Origin: Pseudomonas furukawaii
Lineage (GTDB): Bacteria; Pseudomonadota; Gammaproteobacteria; Pseudomonadales; Pseudomonadaceae
Assembly: GCF_002355475.1 (NCBI RefSeq)
Contig: NZ_AP014862.1
Location: forward strand, 5,828,001-5,892,000
Direction: 5' to 3'
DNA: 64,000 nucleotides
Each line of letters starts with the position of its first letter. Positions within the stretch are counted from its first letter, which is position 1. The translations under genes were made by a program, and so were the position numbers. This document shows positions 27,196-38,255 of the stretch, one piece after another. The notes under the pieces are model-generated. The model was not told where the DNA came from. It saw only the letters and a program-made list of their open reading frames with translations, and did not search any database.

Positions 27196-28260
27196 ATGCG
27201 TATTTTGGTCACCGGCGGAGCCGGCTTCATCGGCTCAGCGCTGGTTCGCCACCTGCTGACCGAAACCCAGCATGAAGTTTTCAACGTCGACAAACTGACC
27301 TACGCCGGAAACCTCGAGTCCCTCGCTCCAGTCGCGGCCAGTCCGCGCTACCGCTTCCTGCAAGCGGACATCTGCGACCGAGCGGCCATGGACGAGGCCC
27401 TGCGCGACTTCCAGCCCGACGCCGTGATGCACCTGGCCGCCGAGTCCCACGTGGACCGCTCCATCGACGGCCCCAGCGCCTTCATCCAGACCAACATCGT
27501 CGGCACCTACAGCCTGCTGGAAAGCGTGCGTGCCTACTGGCTGGGCCTGGATCAGGAGCGCAAGGCCGCCTTCCGCTTCCATCACATCTCCACCGACGAG
27601 GTGTACGGCGACCTGCATGGCGCGGATGATCTCTTCACCGAGACCACGCCCTACGCGCCCAGCTCTCCCTACTCCGCCAGCAAGGCGGCGTCCGACCACC
27701 TGGTCCGCGCCTGGAGTCGCACCTACGGACTGCCGGTACTGCTGACCAACTGCTCGAACAACTACGGCCCCTATCACTTCCCCGAGAAGCTGATCCCGCT
27801 GATGATCCTCAATGCCCTGGACGGCAAGCCGCTGCCCGTCTATGGCAATGGCCAGCAGATCCGCGACTGGCTCTTCGTCGAGGACCACGCTCGCGCCCTG
27901 ATGGAAGTGGTGACCCGCGGCAAGCTGGGCGAGACCTACAACATCGGCGGGCACAACGAGCAGAAGAACCTCGACGTGGTGCGCGCCATCTGCGCCCTGC
28001 TGGAAGAACTGGCGCCGGAGAAGCCTGCCGGCGTCGCCCGCTACGAAGACCTGATCACCTATGTCCAGGACCGTCCCGGCCACGACCTGCGCTATGCCAT
28101 CGACGCCGGCAAGATCGAGCGCGAGCTGGGCTGGACGCCGAGGGAGACCTTCGAGACGGGCCTGCGCAAGACGGTCCGCTGGTACCTGGACAACCGGGAA
28201 TGGTGCCGTCATGTGCAGGACGGCAGCTATCAAGGTGAACGCCTGGGAGCCTCGGCATGA
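27196..28260 (+). CDS. rmlB: dTDP-glucose 4,6-dehydratase RmlB
   Basis: 354-aa SDR enzyme, second step of dTDP-L-rhamnose synthesis. NAD-binding [16 protein letters not shown], the TDE motif [11 protein letters not shown] and active-site [12 protein letters not shown] are all visible. Family-typical length. First gene of rmlBACD, supplying rhamnose for LPS core and rhamnolipids. The start overlaps no other gene; its promoter lies in the 185 bp between it and the rmuC remnant. Confidence 0.96.
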   Translation: MRILVTGGAGFIGSALVRHLLTETQHEVFNVDKLTYAGNLESLAPVAASPRYRFLQADICDRAAMDEALRDFQPDAVMHLAAESHVDRSIDGPSAFIQTNIVGTYSLLESVRAYWLGLDQERKAAFRFHHISTDEVYGDLHGADDLFTETTPYAPSSPYSASKAASDHLVRAWSRTYGLPVLLTNCSNNYGPYHFPEKLIPLMILNALDGKPLPVYGNGQQIRDWLFVEDHARALMEVVTRGKLGETYNIGGHNEQKNLDVVRAICALLEELAPEKPAGVARYEDLITYVQDRPGHDLRYAIDAGKIERELGWTPRETFETGLRKTVRWYLDNREWCRHVQDGSYQGERLGASA

Positions 28261-29129
28261 AAGGGATCGTCCTGGCGGGAGGCTCCGGCACCCGTCTCCA
28301 CCCCATTACCCTGGGCGTGTCCAAGCAACTCCTGCCGATCTACGACAAGCCGATGATCTACTACCCGATCTCGGTGCTGATGCTGGCCGGCATCCGCGAG
28401 ATCCTGGTGATCTCCACCCCCCATGACCTGCCCCAGTACCGGGGCCTGCTGGGCGACGGCAGCCAGTTCGGCGTGACCTTCAGCTATGCGGAGCAGCCCT
28501 CTCCGGACGGCCTGGCCCAGGCCTTCCTGATCGGCGAGGACTTCATCGGCGACGACTCGGTGTGCCTGATCCTCGGCGACAACATCTTCCACGGCCAGCA
28601 TTTCACCGAAAAACTGAAGCGCGCGGCCCAGGCCCCCTCCGGCGCCACCGTCTTCGGTTACTGGGTCAAGGATCCGGAGCGCTTCGGCGTGGTGGACTTC
28701 GACGACCAGGGCAACGCCCTCTCCATCGAGGAGAAGCCGGCCAAACCCAAGTCCAGCTACGCGGTCACCGGCCTGTATTTCTACGACAACGACGTGATCC
28801 GAATCGCCAGGTCGGTCAAACCGTCCGCCCGTGGCGAACTTGAAATCACCGATGTGAACAATGCCTACCTGGCACGCGGCGACCTCCGGGTGGAACGCTT
28901 CGGCCGGGGCTTCGCCTGGCTCGACACCGGCACCCACGACAGCCTGCTGGAGGCTTCGCAGTACGTGCAGACCATCGAACACCGCCAGGGACTCAAGGTG
29001 GCGTGCCTGGAAGAGATCGCCTTCCAGAACGGCTGGATCGACACCCCTCAGTTGCTCGCCCGAGCCAAGGCCTTCGGCAAGACGGGCTACGGCCAGTACC
29101 TGTTCAAGATCGCTGGAGAAGACGAGTGA
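28257..29129 (+). CDS. rmlA: Glucose-1-phosphate thymidylyltransferase RmlA
   Basis: 290 aa; makes dTDP-glucose from glucose-1-phosphate and dTTP. N-terminal nucleotide loop [23 protein letters not shown], catalytic [17 protein letters not shown], and [14 protein letters not shown] are diagnostic. ATGA overlap with rmlB. Confidence 0.97.
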   Translation: MKGIVLAGGSGTRLHPITLGVSKQLLPIYDKPMIYYPISVLMLAGIREILVISTPHDLPQYRGLLGDGSQFGVTFSYAEQPSPDGLAQAFLIGEDFIGDDSVCLILGDNIFHGQHFTEKLKRAAQAPSGATVFGYWVKDPERFGVVDFDDQGNALSIEEKPAKPKSSYAVTGLYFYDNDVIRIARSVKPSARGELEITDVNNAYLARGDLRVERFGRGFAWLDTGTHDSLLEASQYVQTIEHRQGLKVACLEEIAFQNGWIDTPQLLARAKAFGKTGYGQYLFKIAGEDE

Positions 29130-29671
29130 AAGCGACACCCACGGCCATTCCCGACGTCATCGTCCTCGAGCCCCGAGTGTTCGGCGATGAGCGCGGCTTT
29201 TTCTTCGAAAGCTTCAACGCTCGCGCCTTCACCGAGGCCACGGGCCTCGAGCGCGACTTCGTCCAGGACAACCACTCCCGCTCCCAGCGTGGCGTCCTCC
29301 GGGGCCTGCACTATCAGCTCCAGAGCGCTCAGGGAAAGCTGGTACGCGTGGTCCAGGGCGAGGTCTTCGATGTGGCGGTGGATATCCGCCGCAGCTCGCC
29401 GACCTTCGGCCGCTGGGTCGGCGTCCACCTCTCCGCCGAGAACAAACGCCAGCTATGGATTCCCGAAGGCTTCGCCCACGGTTTCCTGGTGCTCAGCGAA
29501 TCCGCCGAGTGCCTCTACAAGACCACCGACTACTACGCCCCCGAGCATGAGCGCTGCATCCGCTGGAACGATCCTGACCTGGCCATCGACTGGCCCCTCA
29601 AGGACGCCCCGCAGCTCTCCGCCAAGGACCAGGCCGGCAGCGCCTTCAAGGATGCGGACCTGTTCCCATGA
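29126..29671 (+). CDS. rmlC: dTDP-4-dehydrorhamnose 3,5-epimerase RmlC
   Basis: 181-aa cupin epimerase. [13 protein letters not shown], catalytic His in [21 protein letters not shown] and the catalytic Tyr region CLYKTTDYY are visible. The start is a GTG (29126) overlapping the rmlA stop, with GGAG 7-10 bases upstream; this gives the exact family length. Confidence 0.96.
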   Translation: MKATPTAIPDVIVLEPRVFGDERGFFFESFNARAFTEATGLERDFVQDNHSRSQRGVLRGLHYQLQSAQGKLVRVVQGEVFDVAVDIRRSSPTFGRWVGVHLSAENKRQLWIPEGFAHGFLVLSESAECLYKTTDYYAPEHERCIRWNDPDLAIDWPLKDAPQLSAKDQAGSAFKDADLFP

Positions 29672-30543
29672 AGATCCTCGTGACAGGCAGCAGCGGCCAG
29701 CTCGCCCGCGAGCTCGGACTGGCCCTCGCTGACCGGGCCGACGTGGTGAACCTGGGTCGCGCGCAACTGGACCTGAGCCACCCCGAGCCCCTTCGTCAGC
29801 GCGTCCGCGCCGAAGCGCCGGACCTGCTGATCAACGCCGCCGCCCATACCGCCGTGGACCAGGCGGAGCGCGAGCCCGAAGCGGCCTTCGCCCTCAACGC
29901 CACCGCCCCCGGGCTGCTGGCCGAGGCGGCCGCGGACCTGGGCATCCCACTGGTCCACTACTCCACGGACTACGTCTTCGACGGCGAAAAAGCCGGGGCC
30001 TATGGCGAGGAGGACCCCACCCATCCGCTGGGCGTCTATGGGCGCAGCAAGCTCGCCGGAGAACGGGCCATCCAGTCCGTTGGCGGCGAACACCTGATCC
30101 TCCGCACCTCGTGGGTCTACGCCCTGCACGGGCGCAACTTTCTCCTCACGATGCAGCGCCTGCTGCAGGAACGCGACGAGCTGAGGGTGGTGGACGACCA
30201 GGTCGGCGCCCCCACCTGGGCCGGCAGCATCGCCCAGGCGACGGCGCGGCTGGTGGACGGCTGGCAGGCGGGCAATCGCCACTGGGGGCTCTACCACCTG
30301 AGCTGCGCTGGGGAAACCTCCTGGTTCGGCTTCGCCAGCGCCATCGCCGAACGCCTCAAGGCCGAGGGCAAGCGCTGCGCGCACCTGGTTCCCATTCCCT
30401 CCAGCGAGTACCCCACGCCCGCCAGGCGCCCCCTCAACTCGCGCCTGGACTGCGGCAAGCTGGCCCGCGACTGGCAGGTGCGCTTGCCGGATTGGCGCGA
30501 CGCGCTGGACGCCTGCCTGGCGGATACCCGTCCTCGGGGCTGA
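29668..30543 (+). CDS. rmlD: dTDP-4-dehydrorhamnose reductase RmlD
   Basis: 291-aa SDR reductase completing dTDP-L-rhamnose. TGSSGQLARELG cofactor loop, INAAAHTAVDQAE, YSTDYVFDGE, and catalytic YGRSKLAGE are visible. ATGA overlap with rmlC. The order rmlB-A-C-D differs from the rmlB-D-A-C order I recall for P. aeruginosa PAO1. Confidence 0.96.
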   Translation: MKILVTGSSGQLARELGLALADRADVVNLGRAQLDLSHPEPLRQRVRAEAPDLLINAAAHTAVDQAEREPEAAFALNATAPGLLAEAAADLGIPLVHYSTDYVFDGEKAGAYGEEDPTHPLGVYGRSKLAGERAIQSVGGEHLILRTSWVYALHGRNFLLTMQRLLQERDELRVVDDQVGAPTWAGSIAQATARLVDGWQAGNRHWGLYHLSCAGETSWFGFASAIAERLKAEGKRCAHLVPIPSSEYPTPARRPLNSRLDCGKLARDWQVRLPDWRDALDACLADTRPRG

Positions 30544-30636
30544 TCCCTGGCCCGCAGGCCCGGACCGGGATTTTCCCGATAACGGCCTGCGATGCCGATG
30601 CCATAATGCGCCCATCCCCCAGCGCACAGTGACCCC

Positions 30637-32448
30637 ATGAGCACCATCCCTCTCCCCCCTCGCCCCCGCTGGCGCAGCCTGGTCGTGCTGGGACTGCTGC
30701 TGCTCCCCCTGCTCTGGCCGCTGCAGCATTTCAGCGAGCGCTACTACCGCCAGTCCCTGGAGGAACAGAACCGCCAGACCCTGGACCTCTACGTCGCCAA
30801 CCTGCTGGGCACCCTGCACCGCTACGAAGTGCTGCCGCCGATCCTGGCCGACCTGCCGCCCCTGCGGGCCCTGCTGGCCAACCCCGGCGACGGCGGATTG
30901 CAGGCGGCGGCCAACCAGGTGCTGGCCGCCGTGCGCCAGGACACCGGCGCCGACGTCATCTACCTGATGAGCCCCTCCGGAATCACCCTGGGCTCCTCCA
31001 ACTGGGACCAGCCCGACAGCTTCGTCGGCCGCAACTTCGCCTATCGCCCGTACTTCCGCGAGGCACTGGCGGGTAACCAGGGGCGCTTCTTCGGTCTCGG
31101 CACCACCTCCCGCAAGCGGGGTTACTTCTTCGCCAGCCCGGTGCGCGATGGCCAGCGCATCGTCGGCATCCTGGTGGTCAAGGTGGACCTGGACGACGCC
31201 GAAACCCTCTGGGGCAAGACGCCGGAGCAGTTGATGGTGACCGACGCCAATGGCGTGGTGATCATCTCCTCCCGCAGCGACTGGCGCTTCCACGCCACCC
31301 GCCCGCTGGACAATGCCGAGCGAGCCGCCATAGTCGCCAACCAGCCCTATCCGACGCAGGCGCCACCGCCCCTCGCGCTGGAGGAGCGGGCCTGGATCAC
31401 CCAGAGCCGCGAGCTGACGGAAACCGGGCTCACCGCCAGCATCCTCGCCCCGCGCCAGTTGATCGACCGCCAGGTGAGCACCACGGTGGCCATCGGCGGT
31501 GCCGTGCTGCTGGCCCTGCTCCTGCTGCTGGGCCTGCTGATGCAACGCCGCCGCCACTACCTCGACCGCATCGCCCTGGACGCCCAGGCCCGTCGCGAGC
31601 TGGAGATGCGCGTGCTGGAGCGCACCCAGGACCTGGAAGCCCTGAACAGCCGGCTGAAGGACGAAGTGCTGGAGCGGGAGCAGGCCCAGCAGGAACTGGT
31701 GCGCGCCCAGGACGAACTGGTGCAGGCCGGCAAGCTGTCGGCCCTCGGCACCATGTCCGCCAGCATCAGCCATGAACTCAACCAGCCCCTGGCGGCCATT
31801 CGCAGCTATGCCGACAACGCGGGCGTGCTGCTGGACCACCAGCGCATCGGGGACGCCCGGGGCAACCTCCAGCAGATCAGCGAACTCACCGGGCGCATGG
31901 CGTCCATCATCGCGCACCTGCGCGCCTTCGCCCGGCGTGATCGCCACGCCCCGGAGAGCGTGGCCCTGCAACCCGCCCTGGACGACGCCCTGGCCCTGCT
32001 GGCCAAGCGCCGCCGGGCGATGGACGTGGAACTGATCCGCGACCTGCCGGACGCCCCGCTCTGGGTCCAGGCGGGGGAGACCCGCCTCCGCCAGGTACTG
32101 GGCAACCTGCTGGCCAACGCCCTCGACGCCCTCGCGGAAAGGCCCCAGCCACGGCGCATCTGGATCAGCGCCGAAACCACCGGGGACGGCGTGGCGCTGC
32201 ACCTGCGGGACAACGGCCCCGGCTTCTCCGAAGAGGCCCTGCGCCGCGCCCGGGAGCCCTTCTTCACCACCAAGACCAGCACCCAGGGCCTTGGCCTGGG
32301 GCTGGCCATCTGCGATAGCCTGATGCGCGCCCTGGGCGGCGAACTGGTCTTCGCCAACCACCCGGAAGGTGGCGCGCTGCTGACCCTGCGCCTGCGCAAT
32401 GCCGCCCCCGGCGTCATCCCCCAGCCTCCCGAGGACCTCACCGCATGA
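30637..32448 (+). CDS. dctB: C4-dicarboxylate sensor histidine kinase DctB-like
   Basis: 603 aa: transmembrane helix ~15-33, periplasmic double-Cache sensor (~34-283; GRNFAYRPYFREALAG, GYFFASPVRD), second helix ~284-304, coiled-coil linker, then HisKA with phospho-acceptor His379 in ASISHELNQPLAAIRSYADN and an HATPase domain (NLLANALDAL, DNGPGF, TQGLGLGLAICDSL). Architecture is that of DctB. Coupled to the response-regulator gene by ATGA. No dctP/Q/M or dctA lies adjacent, so its target is elsewhere. Confidence 0.93.
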   Translation: MSTIPLPPRPRWRSLVVLGLLLLPLLWPLQHFSERYYRQSLEEQNRQTLDLYVANLLGTLHRYEVLPPILADLPPLRALLANPGDGGLQAAANQVLAAVRQDTGADVIYLMSPSGITLGSSNWDQPDSFVGRNFAYRPYFREALAGNQGRFFGLGTTSRKRGYFFASPVRDGQRIVGILVVKVDLDDAETLWGKTPEQLMVTDANGVVIISSRSDWRFHATRPLDNAERAAIVANQPYPTQAPPPLALEERAWITQSRELTETGLTASILAPRQLIDRQVSTTVAIGGAVLLALLLLLGLLMQRRRHYLDRIALDAQARRELEMRVLERTQDLEALNSRLKDEVLEREQAQQELVRAQDELVQAGKLSALGTMSASISHELNQPLAAIRSYADNAGVLLDHQRIGDARGNLQQISELTGRMASIIAHLRAFARRDRHAPESVALQPALDDALALLAKRRRAMDVELIRDLPDAPLWVQAGETRLRQVLGNLLANALDALAERPQPRRIWISAETTGDGVALHLRDNGPGFSEEALRRAREPFFTTKTSTQGLGLGLAICDSLMRALGGELVFANHPEGGALLTLRLRNAAPGVIPQPPEDLTA

Positions 32449-33818
32449 CCGACACCCTTGACGCCCGCACCCAGGTGCTGCTGATCGACGACGACCCGCA
32501 CCTGCGCCAGGCCCTCAGCCAGACCCTCGACCTGGCCGGCCTCAAGGTGCAGGTCCTGGGCGACGCCCAGGGCGTCGCGGAGCGTATCGACAGGGATTGG
32601 GCCGGCGTGGTCGTCACCGACATCCGCATGCCCGGGATCGACGGCCTGGAGCTGCTGCGCCAGCTGCGCGAACGCGACCCCGACCTGCCGGTGCTGCTGA
32701 TCACCGGCCACGGCGATGTGCCCCTGGCGGTCCAGGCCATGCGCGCCGGCGCCTACGACTTCCTTGAAAAGCCCTTCCCCAGCGACCAGTTGCTGGACAG
32801 CGTGCACCGCGCCCTCGACCTGCGTCGGCTGGTGCTGGAAAACCGCAGCCTGCGCCTGGCGCTCTCCGATCGCCAGCAGCTCAGCGGGCGCCTGGTGGGC
32901 CAGTCACCCGCCATGCAGCGCCTGCGCAACCAGATCGGCGCCCTGGCCGCCACCAGCGCCGACGTGCTGATCCTGGGAGAAACCGGGGCCGGCAAGGAAG
33001 TGGTGGCCCGCGCCCTCCACGACCTCTCCGCGCGCCGCGACGGCCCCTTCGTCGCCATCAACGCCGGCGCCCTGGCCGAATCCGTGGTGGAAAGCGAGCT
33101 GTTCGGCCACGAGCAGGGCGCCTTCACCGGCGCCCAGAAGCGCCGCATCGGCAAGTTCGAGTTCGCCAATGGCGGCACGGTGTTCCTCGACGAGATCGAG
33201 AGCATGAGCCTGGATGTGCAGGTCAAGCTGCTGCGGCTCCTGCAGGAGCGGGTGGTGGAGCGCCTGGGCGCCAACCAGCTGATCCCCCTGGATATCCGGG
33301 TGATCGCAGCCACCAAGGAAGACCTGCGCCAGGTCGCCGACCAGGGCCGCTTCCGGGCCGACCTCTACTACCGCCTGAACGTCGCCAGCCTGAGGATCCC
33401 GCCCCTGCGCGAGCGCGGCGAAGATGTCCTGGCGCTCTTCGAGCACTTCGCCGACGCCGCCCGCACGCGCCATGGCATGGCCATGCGCAGCCTGGACAGT
33501 GGCCAGCGCGCGTTGCTGCTGACCCACAACTGGCCGGGTAACGTGCGCGAGCTGCAGAACGCCGCCGAACGCTTCGCCCTCGGCCTGGACCTGGCGCTGG
33601 ACAACACGCCAGCGGAGCTGCCGCAGGTCGAAGGCGGGCTCAGCGAACAGGTGGAGGCCTTCGAACGCGCACTGATCGCTGCCGAACTGACGCGCCCGCA
33701 CAACTCCCTGCGCAGCGTGGCGGAAGCCCTTGGCCTGCCGCGCAAGACGCTCTCGGACAAGCTGCGCAAGCACGGCCTCAACTTCAGCGGCGCCAATCCC
33801 GCCGACGAGCAGGACTGA
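32445..33818 (+). CDS. dctD: Sigma-54 response regulator DctD-like
   Basis: 457 aa: receiver with Asp59 in VVVTDIRMPGIDG, AAA+ with Walker A GETGAGKE, GAFTGAQ loop and GGTVFLDEIESM, C-terminal Fis helix-turn-helix (LRSVAEALGLPRKTLSDKLRKHGL). Partner of the upstream kinase. Related in layout to NtrC at the window start, but with a DctD-type sequence. Expected to activate sigma-54 promoters of dicarboxylate transport genes; none is seen beside it. Confidence 0.93.
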   Translation: MTDTLDARTQVLLIDDDPHLRQALSQTLDLAGLKVQVLGDAQGVAERIDRDWAGVVVTDIRMPGIDGLELLRQLRERDPDLPVLLITGHGDVPLAVQAMRAGAYDFLEKPFPSDQLLDSVHRALDLRRLVLENRSLRLALSDRQQLSGRLVGQSPAMQRLRNQIGALAATSADVLILGETGAGKEVVARALHDLSARRDGPFVAINAGALAESVVESELFGHEQGAFTGAQKRRIGKFEFANGGTVFLDEIESMSLDVQVKLLRLLQERVVERLGANQLIPLDIRVIAATKEDLRQVADQGRFRADLYYRLNVASLRIPPLRERGEDVLALFEHFADAARTRHGMAMRSLDSGQRALLLTHNWPGNVRELQNAAERFALGLDLALDNTPAELPQVEGGLSEQVEAFERALIAAELTRPHNSLRSVAEALGLPRKTLSDKLRKHGLNFSGANPADEQD

Positions 33819-33842
33819 ACGGCCGGAGCCCCTACCCGGACT

Positions 33843-33868
33843 GTGTAGGAGCCAGCTTGCTGGCGAAC
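33843..33868. repeat. REP-like element
   Basis: GTGTAGGAGCCAGCTTGCTG followed by GCGAAC, with palindromic core GCCAGC-TT-GCTGGC. Same family as the inverted pair at 52048-52102. Sits 25 bases behind dctD. Confidence 0.8.
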
Positions 33869-34363
33869 CCGCGCAGCCTCGTTCCCGCCCCGAATCCGCG
33901 CCTGAACCAACGGCGCGGATCGCCCTCCCGCAGGCGCTGTCCGTCACACCCGGACGGACCTTCAGGACGGCATCGTCCTGACGACGATCAAACACCGACT
34001 CCAATCCCCCTCGAACCCTTGCACACGGAAGTTCGAACAGCCTCTCATGGCAACTTCCCCGAGTTTTAACGGCGTACTTCCCCATCTTTTTCCCAATAGA
34101 TTTGCCGATTAAAAAGTTCGCCTTTATCGCCAAATACGCTATCGCCCTTTTGTAACTTCCTACAGACACCATGACCTGACTCATCACGCAGCAGCGTCCA
34201 TGCAAGTTGCAACTTGAAGCCTTTCCAAAAGCGGCTAGCGTGAAAGAGGCGTCGCCCGGGATGGCGTGCCAATGCCTCTATCTTGCTCGTCCTGGGTGCC
34301 ATCAGCAGTCATCGCCACCTCTCGACAGTAAGGAAACTGCTCACATGACTCCTTAGCTCGCGA

Positions 34364-34377
34364 TTGATCTAGATCAG
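34364..34377 (+). promoter_or_regulatory. ANR (FNR-type) box of the arc operon
   Basis: TTGAT-CTAG-ATCAG matches the ANR/FNR consensus TTGAT-N4-ATCAA with one mismatch, 61 bases before the arcD start. This spacing suits activation at about -40 of a promoter. In P. aeruginosa arcDABC is induced by ANR under oxygen limitation. Confidence 0.88.
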
Positions 34378-34437
34378 AACGCTGTGACTGGACCACGCGC
34401 TCAATAAGCGCAGTTCCTACTCCGGATGGAGGTAAAT

Positions 34438-35865
34438 ATGTCTGAATCGTCTGACAAACTTCGACTAGGCGCGCTGATCGCACTCGTCGTCGGCTCCATG
34501 GTGGGCGGGGGTATTTTCTCGCTGCCACAGAACATCGCCGCCAGCGCCAGCGCAGGGGCGACCCTGATCGGCTGGCTGATCACCGGCGTCGGCATGCTGA
34601 TGCTGGCCTTCGTGTTCCAGACCCTGGCCAATCGCAAGCCCACGCTCGACGGCGGTGTCTACGCCTACGCCAAGGCCGGCTTCGGCGACTACATGGGTTT
34701 CTCTTCCGCCTGGGGCTACTGGATCAGCGCCTGGATCGGCAACGTCAGCTACATGGTGCTGCTGTTCAGCACCCTGGGCTTCTTCTTCCCGGTCTTCGGC
34801 GAAGGCAACACGCTGATGGCCATCATCTGCGCCTCGGTGCTGCTCTGGTTCCTGCACTTCCTGGTACTGCGCGGGATCAAGGAAGCGGCCTTCATCAACA
34901 CCCTGACCACCATCGCCAAGATGGTGCCCCTGGCGTTGTTCATCGTCATCGCCGCGATCGCCTTCAAGCTGGACGTCTTCACCTCCGATTTCTGGGGTGC
35001 CGGCAACAGCGACCTGGGTACTGTGATGAACCAGGTGCGCAACATGATGCTGGTCACCGTCTGGGTCTTCATCGGCATCGAGGGCGCGAGCATCTTCTCC
35101 GCCCGCGCGGAGAAGCGCAGCGACGTGGGCAAGGCCACGGTCGTCGGCTTCGTCGGCGTGTTGCTGCTCCTGGTGCTGGTCAACGTGCTGTCCCAGGGCA
35201 TCATGGCCCAGGCCCAGCTGGCCGGCCTGAAGAACCCGTCCATGGCCGGCGTGCTGGAGAGCGTGGTCGGCCACTGGGGCGCCGTGCTGATCAGCGTCGG
35301 GCTGATCGTTTCCCTGGCTGGTGCGCTGCTGTCCTGGACCCTGCTCTGCGCGGAAATCCTCTTCGCCAGCGCCCGCGACCACACCATGCCGGAGTTCCTG
35401 CGCAAGGAGAACGCCAACCGGGTTCCGGCCAACGCCCTGTGGCTCTCCAATGGGCTGATCCAGCTGTTCCTGATCGTCACCCTGTTCAACGCCTCCACCT
35501 ACCTCAGCCTGCTCTACCTGGCCACCTCGATGATCCTGGTGCCCTATTTCTGGTCCGCGGCCTATGCCTTGCTGCTGGCCTGGCGCCACGAAACCTACGA
35601 GCAGGCACCCGGCGAACGCGGCAAGGACCTGGTCATCGCCCTGGTCGCCGTGATCTATGCGGTCTGGCTGGTCTACGCGGCGGGCGTGCAGTACCTGCTG
35701 CTCTCCGCCCTGCTCTACGCCCCGGGCGCGATCCTGTTCGCCAAGGCCAAGAAGGAGCTCGGCCAACCCGTGTTCACCCCAGTCGAGAAGCTGATCTTCG
35801 CCGCCGTGGTCATCGGCGCGCTCGTGGCGGCCTATGGCCTCTACGACGGCTTCCTGACCCTGTAA
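34438..35865 (+). CDS. arcD: Arginine/ornithine antiporter ArcD
   Basis: 475-aa inner-membrane APC-family exchanger, ~12 helices. Starts [20 protein letters not shown] with the APC motif [16 protein letters not shown]. It brings arginine in and ornithine out, so ATP made by the deiminase route costs no transport energy. The start at 34438 is preceded by GGAGG eight bases upstream; an ATG at 34426 overlaps that site and is rejected. First gene of arcDABC. Confidence 0.95.
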   Translation: MSESSDKLRLGALIALVVGSMVGGGIFSLPQNIAASASAGATLIGWLITGVGMLMLAFVFQTLANRKPTLDGGVYAYAKAGFGDYMGFSSAWGYWISAWIGNVSYMVLLFSTLGFFFPVFGEGNTLMAIICASVLLWFLHFLVLRGIKEAAFINTLTTIAKMVPLALFIVIAAIAFKLDVFTSDFWGAGNSDLGTVMNQVRNMMLVTVWVFIGIEGASIFSARAEKRSDVGKATVVGFVGVLLLLVLVNVLSQGIMAQAQLAGLKNPSMAGVLESVVGHWGAVLISVGLIVSLAGALLSWTLLCAEILFASARDHTMPEFLRKENANRVPANALWLSNGLIQLFLIVTLFNASTYLSLLYLATSMILVPYFWSAAYALLLAWRHETYEQAPGERGKDLVIALVAVIYAVWLVYAAGVQYLLLSALLYAPGAILFAKAKKELGQPVFTPVEKLIFAAVVIGALVAAYGLYDGFLTL

Positions 35866-35882
35866 CCCCAAGGAGACCTGCC

Positions 35883-37133
35883 ATGTCCAAAGTCAAACTC
35901 GGCGTTCATTCCGAAGCCGGTAAATTGCATAAGGTAATGGTCTGCTCGCCGGGGCTCGCCCACACACGCCTTACCCCCAACAACTGCGACGAGTTGCTGT
36001 TCGATGACGTGATCTGGGTCAGCCAGGCCAAGCGCGATCATTTCGATTTCGTCACCAAGATGCGCGAGCGTGGTGTCGATGTCCTGGAGATGCACAACCT
36101 GCTCACCGACATCGTGCAGAACAAGGACGCCCTGAAGTGGATCCTCGATCGCAAGATCACCAACGACCAGGTGGGTGTCGGCCTCGTCAATGAGGTGCGC
36201 TCCTGGATCGAAGGGCTGGAGCCGCGCAAGATCGCCGAGTTCCTCATCGGCGGCGTCGCCGGGTCCGACCTGCCGGAAAGCGAAGGCGTCAGCGCCATCA
36301 AGATGTACCGGGACTACCTGGGCCACTCCAGCTTCATCCTGCCGCCGCTGCCCAATACCCAGTTCACCCGCGACACCACCTGCTGGATCTACGGCGGCGT
36401 GACCCTGAACCCGATGTACTGGCCGGCGCGACGCCAGGAGACCCTGCTCACCAGCGCCATCTACAAGTTCCACCCGGTCTTCACCGGGGCCGAGTTCGAG
36501 GTCTGGTACGGCGACCCGGACAAGGACCACGGCATGTCCACCCTGGAAGGGGGCGACGTGATGCCCATCGGCAACGGCGTGGTGCTGATCGGCATGGGCG
36601 AGCGGACCTCCCGCCAGGCCATCGGCCAACTGGCCCAGTCGCTGTTCGCCAAGGGTGCCGCCGAGAAGGTCGTGGTCGCCGGGCTGCCCAAGTCCCGCGC
36701 CGCCATGCACCTGGACACCGTGTTCACCTTCTGCGACCGCGACCTGGTCACCGTCTTCCCGGAAGTGGTGAGCGAGATCGTGCCCTTCGTACTGCGCCCG
36801 GACGAGAGCCGCCCCTACGGCATCGACATCCGCCGCGAGGAGAAGGACTTCATCTCGGTGGTGGCCGAATCCCTCGGCCTCAAGCAACTGCGCGTGGTGC
36901 AGACCGGCGGTGACGCCTTCGAAGCCGAGCGCGAGCAGTGGGACGACGGCAACAACGTGGTCTGCCTGGAGCCCGGCGTGGTGGTCGGCTACGACCGCAA
37001 CACCTACACCAACACCCTGCTGCGCAAGGCCGGCGTCGAGGTGGTGACCATCAGCGCCAGCGAACTCGGCCGCGGCCGTGGCGGTGGCCACTGCATGACC
37101 TGCCCGATCCTCCGCGATCCGATCGACTACTGA
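35883..37133 (+). CDS. arcA: Arginine deiminase ArcA
   Basis: 416 aa; hydrolyses arginine to citrulline and ammonia. Visible: [22 protein letters not shown] (substrate Asp/Arg), [31 protein letters not shown] and the catalytic Cys in [17 protein letters not shown] near the C-terminus. AAGGAG lies just upstream of the ATG at 35883, 17 bases after arcD. Confidence 0.97.
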   Translation: MSKVKLGVHSEAGKLHKVMVCSPGLAHTRLTPNNCDELLFDDVIWVSQAKRDHFDFVTKMRERGVDVLEMHNLLTDIVQNKDALKWILDRKITNDQVGVGLVNEVRSWIEGLEPRKIAEFLIGGVAGSDLPESEGVSAIKMYRDYLGHSSFILPPLPNTQFTRDTTCWIYGGVTLNPMYWPARRQETLLTSAIYKFHPVFTGAEFEVWYGDPDKDHGMSTLEGGDVMPIGNGVVLIGMGERTSRQAIGQLAQSLFAKGAAEKVVVAGLPKSRAAMHLDTVFTFCDRDLVTVFPEVVSEIVPFVLRPDESRPYGIDIRREEKDFISVVAESLGLKQLRVVQTGGDAFEAEREQWDDGNNVVCLEPGVVVGYDRNTYTNTLLRKAGVEVVTISASELGRGRGGGHCMTCPILRDPIDY

Positions 37134-37145
37134 TCCCATCCCCAA

Positions 37146-37170
37146 CGGCGGCTCCCACCCGGAGCCGCCG
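37146..37170 (+). other. Strong hairpin between arcA and arcB
   Basis: Ten-bp stem CGGCGGCTCC/GGAGCCGCCG with a five-base loop, 12 bases after the arcA stop and without a T-run. It probably stabilises or partly terminates the arc mRNA; known arc transcripts are processed. A role in setting arcA:arcB ratio is inferred. Confidence 0.6.
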
Positions 37171-37234
37171 CCCCGCCAGCCACGAGCTGTTCTGACGGGG
37201 CCAGGTTTCAAACTGCCCACAAGGAGAAAGAATC

Positions 37235-38245
37235 ATGGCCTTCAACATGCACAACCGTAACCTGCTCAGCCTGATGCACCACAGCACCCGCGAGCTGCGT
37301 TACCTGCTGGACCTTTCCCGCGACCTGAAGCGCGCCAAATACACCGGCACCGAGCAACAGCACCTGAAGCGCAAGAACATCGCGCTGATCTTCGAGAAGA
37401 CCTCCACCCGCACCCGCTGCGCCTTCGAGGTGGCCGCCTACGACCAGGGCGCCAACGTCACCTACATCGACCCCAACTCCTCGCAGATCGGCCACAAGGA
37501 GAGCATGAAGGACACCGCCCGCGTACTCGGCCGCATGTACGACGCCATCGAGTACCGCGGTTTCAAGCAGGAGATCGTCGAAGAACTGGCCAGCTACGCC
37601 GGCGTCCCGGTGTTCAACGGCCTCACCGATGAGTACCACCCGACCCAGATGCTCGCCGACGTGCTGACCATGCGCGAGCACAGCGACAAGGCCCTGCACG
37701 AGATCAGCTATGCCTACCTGGGCGACGCCCGCAACAACATGGGCAATTCCCTGCTGCTGATCGGCGCCAAGCTCGGCATGGACGTGCGCATCGCCGCGCC
37801 CAAGGCCCTCTGGCCCTCCGACGAGCACGTCGCCGCCTGCCGGAAGTTCGCCGAACAAAGCGGTGCCCGCATCACCCTCACCGAAGACCCGAAGGAAGCC
37901 GTCAAGGGCGTGGACTTCGTCCACACCGATGTCTGGGTTTCCATGGGCGAGCCGGTGGAGGCCTGGGGCGAGCGCATCAAGGAACTGCTGCCCTACCAGG
38001 TGAACATGGACATCATGAAGGCCACCGGTAACCCCCGGACCAAGTTCATGCACTGCCTGCCGGCGTTCCACAACAGCGAAACCAAGGTCGGCAAGCAGAT
38101 CGCCGAGCAGTATCCGAACCTGAAGAACGGCATCGAAGTCACCGAGGACGTGTTCGAGTCCCCCTACAACATCGCCTTCGAGCAGGCGGAAAACCGCATG
38201 CACACCATCAAGGCGATTCTTGTCTCGACCCTCGCCGACGTCTGA
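37235..38245 (+). CDS. arcB: Catabolic ornithine carbamoyltransferase ArcB
   Basis: 336 aa; splits citrulline phosphorolytically into ornithine and carbamoyl phosphate. Carbamoyl-phosphate site [24 protein letters not shown], ornithine-binding [10 protein letters not shown] and [14 protein letters not shown] are visible. AAGGAG lies nine bases before the ATG. Confidence 0.97.
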   Translation: MAFNMHNRNLLSLMHHSTRELRYLLDLSRDLKRAKYTGTEQQHLKRKNIALIFEKTSTRTRCAFEVAAYDQGANVTYIDPNSSQIGHKESMKDTARVLGRMYDAIEYRGFKQEIVEELASYAGVPVFNGLTDEYHPTQMLADVLTMREHSDKALHEISYAYLGDARNNMGNSLLLIGAKLGMDVRIAAPKALWPSDEHVAACRKFAEQSGARITLTEDPKEAVKGVDFVHTDVWVSMGEPVEAWGERIKELLPYQVNMDIMKATGNPRTKFMHCLPAFHNSETKVGKQIAEQYPNLKNGIEVTEDVFESPYNIAFEQAENRMHTIKAILVSTLADV

Positions 38246-38255
38246 CCTCAACCCT

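Larger units (their letters stand above)
33819..34437. other. Intergenic region dctD-arcD with AT-rich patch
   Basis: 619 bp with no convincing gene. It begins with a REP element, continues GC-rich to ~34060, then drops in GC at ~34060-34180 (TTTTTCCCAATAGATTTGCC, ATTAAAAAGTTCGCCTTTAT) before the ANR box of the arc operon. Where P. aeruginosa has dctPQM transporter genes (recalled order), nothing remains here. Minus-strand frames across the region look like shadows. Confidence 0.6.

Noticed and set aside
27235..28233. Minus-strand frame opposite rmlB (332 codons)
   Set aside because: Shadow frame typical of GC-rich codon usage.
29533..32361. 942-codon minus-strand frame opposite rmlCD and dctB
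   Set aside because: Antisense shadow spanning several clear plus-strand genes; no motif or start site.
34066..34302. 78-codon minus-strand frame in the AT-rich patch before arcD
   Set aside because: Low coding character, overlaps the promoter region and shows no motif.
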